Under the pieces are notes generated by a model that did not search any database, was not told where the DNA came from, and saw only the letters and a list, made by a program, of their open reading frames with translations. Position numbers and translations under genes: made by a program. From CAYMEV01 sp964431655 [NCBI: uncultured bacterium] (GTDB lineage: Bacteria; CAYMEV01), in the NCBI GenBank assembly GCA_964431655.1, contig CAYSKJ010000025.1, forward strand, positions 1 through 27,158: 27,158 nt of DNA. Direction: 5' to 3'. How positions within the stretch are numbered: the stretch's first letter is position 1; the number at the start of each line of letters is the position of its first letter. This document shows, piece by piece, positions 25,850 to 27,158 of the stretch.

Positions 25850-26290
25850 ATGAAAATGCTGTTTGTTATATTATGTATATCCCTTTTAGCTGGCTGTATC
25901 TGCATCAGGAAGAATCAAAACGCAATAAAGTGGCAGAACGAGGTCCTGCAGGCAGAGAGGGATTTCTGCGAGATGGCCAGGAATAAGGGTATTGCTGAGG
26001 CTTTTTCATTCTATGCCGATGAAGATGCTGTAATTTTAAGGGGGAATAATCTGATAAAGGGAAAAGCCTCCATCAAAGAAGCTCTGGAGTCATCAGGGCT
26101 TGATAATGCCCGGCTTGAATGGGAACCGGAATTTGTTTCTGTATCCGAATCCGGGGACCTCGCCTATACATACGGGAAATACCGCATATCAAAAACTGAT
26201 GAGGAGGGCAAAAAACAATCAGTCGATGGAATTTTCCATACCGTATGGAAGAGGCAGAAGGACGGTGGCTGGAAATTCGTCTGGGATTAA
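25850..26290 (+). CDS. NTF2-like (SnoaL/DUF4440-type) lipoprotein
   Basis: This 146-residue protein has a lipoprotein signal with lipobox LLAGC (C16), so it is membrane-anchored outside the cytoplasm. The rest fits the NTF2-like fold of DUF4440/SnoaL proteins: a first helix (WQNEVLQAERDFCEMARNKG), then IAEAFSFYADEDAVILRGNN with the usual small-residue/tyrosine strand, LIKGKASIKEALE, and the final strands AYTYGKYRIS, GIFHTVWKRQ and GGWKFVWD. Such proteins often bind small molecules; no reaction can be assigned. AAGGAG lies 6 nt before the ATG. It follows the beta-helix gene by 58 nt on the same strand, so the two may be transcribed together. Confidence 0.85.
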   Translation: MKMLFVILCISLLAGCICIRKNQNAIKWQNEVLQAERDFCEMARNKGIAEAFSFYADEDAVILRGNNLIKGKASIKEALESSGLDNARLEWEPEFVSVSESGDLAYTYGKYRISKTDEEGKKQSVDGIFHTVWKRQKDGGWKFVWD

Positions 26291-26310
26291 ATGAATGGAA
26301 ATTTTTTTGG

Positions 26311-26336
26311 GGGCTTTCAGCAGGCTTTGAAAGCCC
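26311..26336. other. Stem-loop downstream of the NTF2-like lipoprotein
   Basis: GGGCTTTC (26311-26318) pairs perfectly with GAAAGCCC (26329-26336) around a 10-nt loop. A run of seven T precedes it (26302-26308) instead of following it, so on the plus strand it lacks the U-tract of an intrinsic terminator. It may still serve as a transcript end for the lipoprotein gene. Confidence 0.45.
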
Positions 26337-26685
26337 GGAGCTCAATCCGACGATGAAACACCGCCCTTCCATGATATTCTTATTAATTTAAGACAGTTCA
26401 GCTGTATATATTTAGGATTCTCCGGAGTATATTGACAGCTGTCTTTTCAGCTTTATGTACAGTTAACTGCAGGAAAAGCAGTTTTTGATACGCAGTCAGC
26501 TGGATAAAGATATATCGGCAGCTATTCCCATGATGCAAAAGAATACCAGCTGTAGGCCTTCTAATAGGTACATGCCCGATAAAGCAAAATCAATGATAAG
26601 AATAAAGATTACAGTCATCCCATAAATTTATAAACCTTTATAAAACGGTTATTTCCATTTTTGAGGAATAATTGAAATTTTAAAT
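26337..26685. other. Gene-free AT-rich stretch with palindromes
   Basis: No ORF with a good start is seen on either strand. It contains CAGCTG at 26399, 26436, 26497 and 26547, the 10-nt palindromes GACAGCTGTC (26434-26443) and CAGTTAACTG (26460-26469), CTCCGGAG (26420-26427) and two copies of TTTATAAA (26627-26634, 26637-26644). I recognise no RNA gene or mobile element in it. Confidence 0.4.
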
Positions 26686-26714
26686 TTGACAGTTTACAAG
26701 GAATGACATATCAT
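26686..26714 (+). promoter_or_regulatory. Near-consensus sigma70-type promoter
   Basis: TTGACA (26686-26691, perfect -35) is followed after exactly 17 nt by TATCAT (26709-26714). The start site would be near 26721. No large gene follows at once, so it would drive either a non-coding RNA ending near the hairpin at 26947-26973 or a roughly 310-nt leader for the small ORF at 27031. Confidence 0.6.
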
Positions 26715-26946
26715 AACTGTATGGGATCTAAAAGTTTTATAAAGCTTTTAACTGCTATAATTTTTGTCGTTATAGATTGCTTTCTTCCTAAATATTCCAA
26801 AAAAGGGCTTCCAAATACCAGACTATCACCTTCTCCTGACATCCCTTCTAAATTTTTAGGGCTTTTCAACATTAAACATGCCATCATAAAGAAACATATC
26901 TATCGATTATCAGAGTTATAGCCGTAATATATAGCTTTACATGGTT

Positions 26947-26973
26947 CCCGCGCACTAGAGCGGGCGTGTTTTT
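26947..26973 (+). terminator. Short GC-rich hairpin followed by T5, possible terminator
   Basis: CCCGC (26947-26951) pairs with GCGGG (26960-26964) across an 8-nt loop. A run of five T begins 4 nt after the stem (26969-26973). The stem is short, so termination would be weak. It could be an attenuator in the leader of the small ORF at 27031, or a transposon-end hairpin. Confidence 0.35.
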
Positions 26974-27030
26974 GATATATGCTGATAATAATTTGAAGTA
27001 AACATTCAATCCCAAGGAGAGGTATCTATT

Positions 27031-27144
27031 TTGAAGGCTGAACCCGGCAGGAATGATTCTGAGAGATTCAAGGACATTGAAAGCTGTCAAACCGTGCATT
27101 TAATGAACACAGATCTTCACGGTAAGCATGTGCCTGTATTCTAA
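27031..27144 (+). CDS. Possible small protein of 37 residues
   Basis: A TTG start at 27031 is preceded by AAGGAGAGG with a spacing of about 8 nt, one of the better ribosome binding sites in the window. The frame runs 37 codons to TAA at 27142. The peptide begins MKAEPGRNDSERFKDIESCQ and continues TVHLMNTDLHGKHVPVF. It is hydrophilic, with no signal peptide or membrane helix, and I recognise no family. The gene may be real or a chance frame behind a purine-rich stretch. The upstream promoter at 26686 could transcribe it. Confidence 0.35.
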   Translation: MKAEPGRNDSERFKDIESCQTVHLMNTDLHGKHVPVF

Positions 27145-27158
27145 GAATAGCTTAGTCC

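Noticed and set aside
26703-26921. A 72-codon frame with a hydrophobic start
   Set aside because: Its ATG sits between the -35 and -10 of the likely promoter and has no properly spaced Shine-Dalgarno. The composition looks like AT-rich non-coding DNA.
26940-26980. Hairpin as an IS200/IS605-type transposon end
   Set aside because: No tnpA or tnpB frame, no second end and no target-site evidence are visible in the window.
26884-27099. A 71-codon minus-strand frame near the window end
   Set aside because: No ribosome binding site, no family resemblance, and it overlaps the hairpin and the better-supported small ORF.
1-27158. CRISPR array, tRNA, rRNA, or insertion sequence
   Set aside because: No regularly spaced direct repeats, no tRNA cloverleaf or rRNA-like segment, and no transposase frame were seen in any gap.

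Overview
The window looks like the chromosome of an anaerobic or facultatively anaerobic diderm (outer-membrane) bacterium. Evidence for an outer membrane: a phospholipid-transport set (MlaE, MlaF and an MlaD with a barrel-like C-terminus) and two lipoproteins. Evidence for anaerobic metabolism: a tungsten/molybdenum aldehyde:ferredoxin oxidoreductase. Coding DNA is balanced to slightly AT-rich and the intergenic gaps are very AT-rich. The lineage is not fixed by what is visible. A Spirochaetota-like or other non-proteobacterial diderm is my guess, held with low confidence.

Layout. (1) 62-5732, minus strand: guaB, a TPR lipoprotein, a ComEC-like channel and a GT4 glycosyltransferase, tightly spaced and probably one operon read from a promoter at about 5788-5816. 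(2) 5839-7716, minus: aldehyde:ferredoxin oxidoreductase, divergent from an aromatic-amino-acid-type permease (7848-9068, plus). A GC-rich hairpin at 9078-9100 separates the permease from the convergent lon. (3) 9115-16958, minus: seven closely packed genes, rplI, dnaB, mlaE, mlaF, mlaD, hsp20 and lon, with gaps of 8-24 nt. (4) 17177-22650, plus: a 1520-residue one-chain acyl-CoA carboxylase followed after 2 nt by a biotin-protein ligase. (5) 22746-26290, plus: a DUF6311-type membrane protein, a secreted beta-helix protein with a good promoter, and an NTF2-like lipoprotein. (6) 26291-27158: about 870 bases with no convincing large gene, but with a near-consensus sigma70-type promoter, several palindromes, a hairpin and one small ORF with a strong ribosome binding site.

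The most unusual item is the carboxylase. Its order is carboxyltransferase alpha-like, a roughly 350-residue unassigned helical region, carboxyltransferase beta-like, biotin carboxylase, then biotinyl domain. The two halves are thus in the opposite order to the eukaryotic one-chain enzyme. The biotinyl domain carries an ESMKK motif and an insertion, and the adjacent ligase has a degenerate biotinyl-AMP loop, so the pair looks like a co-evolved module that would make malonyl-CoA (or another carboxylated acyl-CoA). The second notable item is MlaEFD with an MlaD that could bridge both membranes. The third is a ComEC-like protein without the metallo-beta-lactamase domain.

All calls are from reading the sequence and translations. 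No database search or structure prediction was run.
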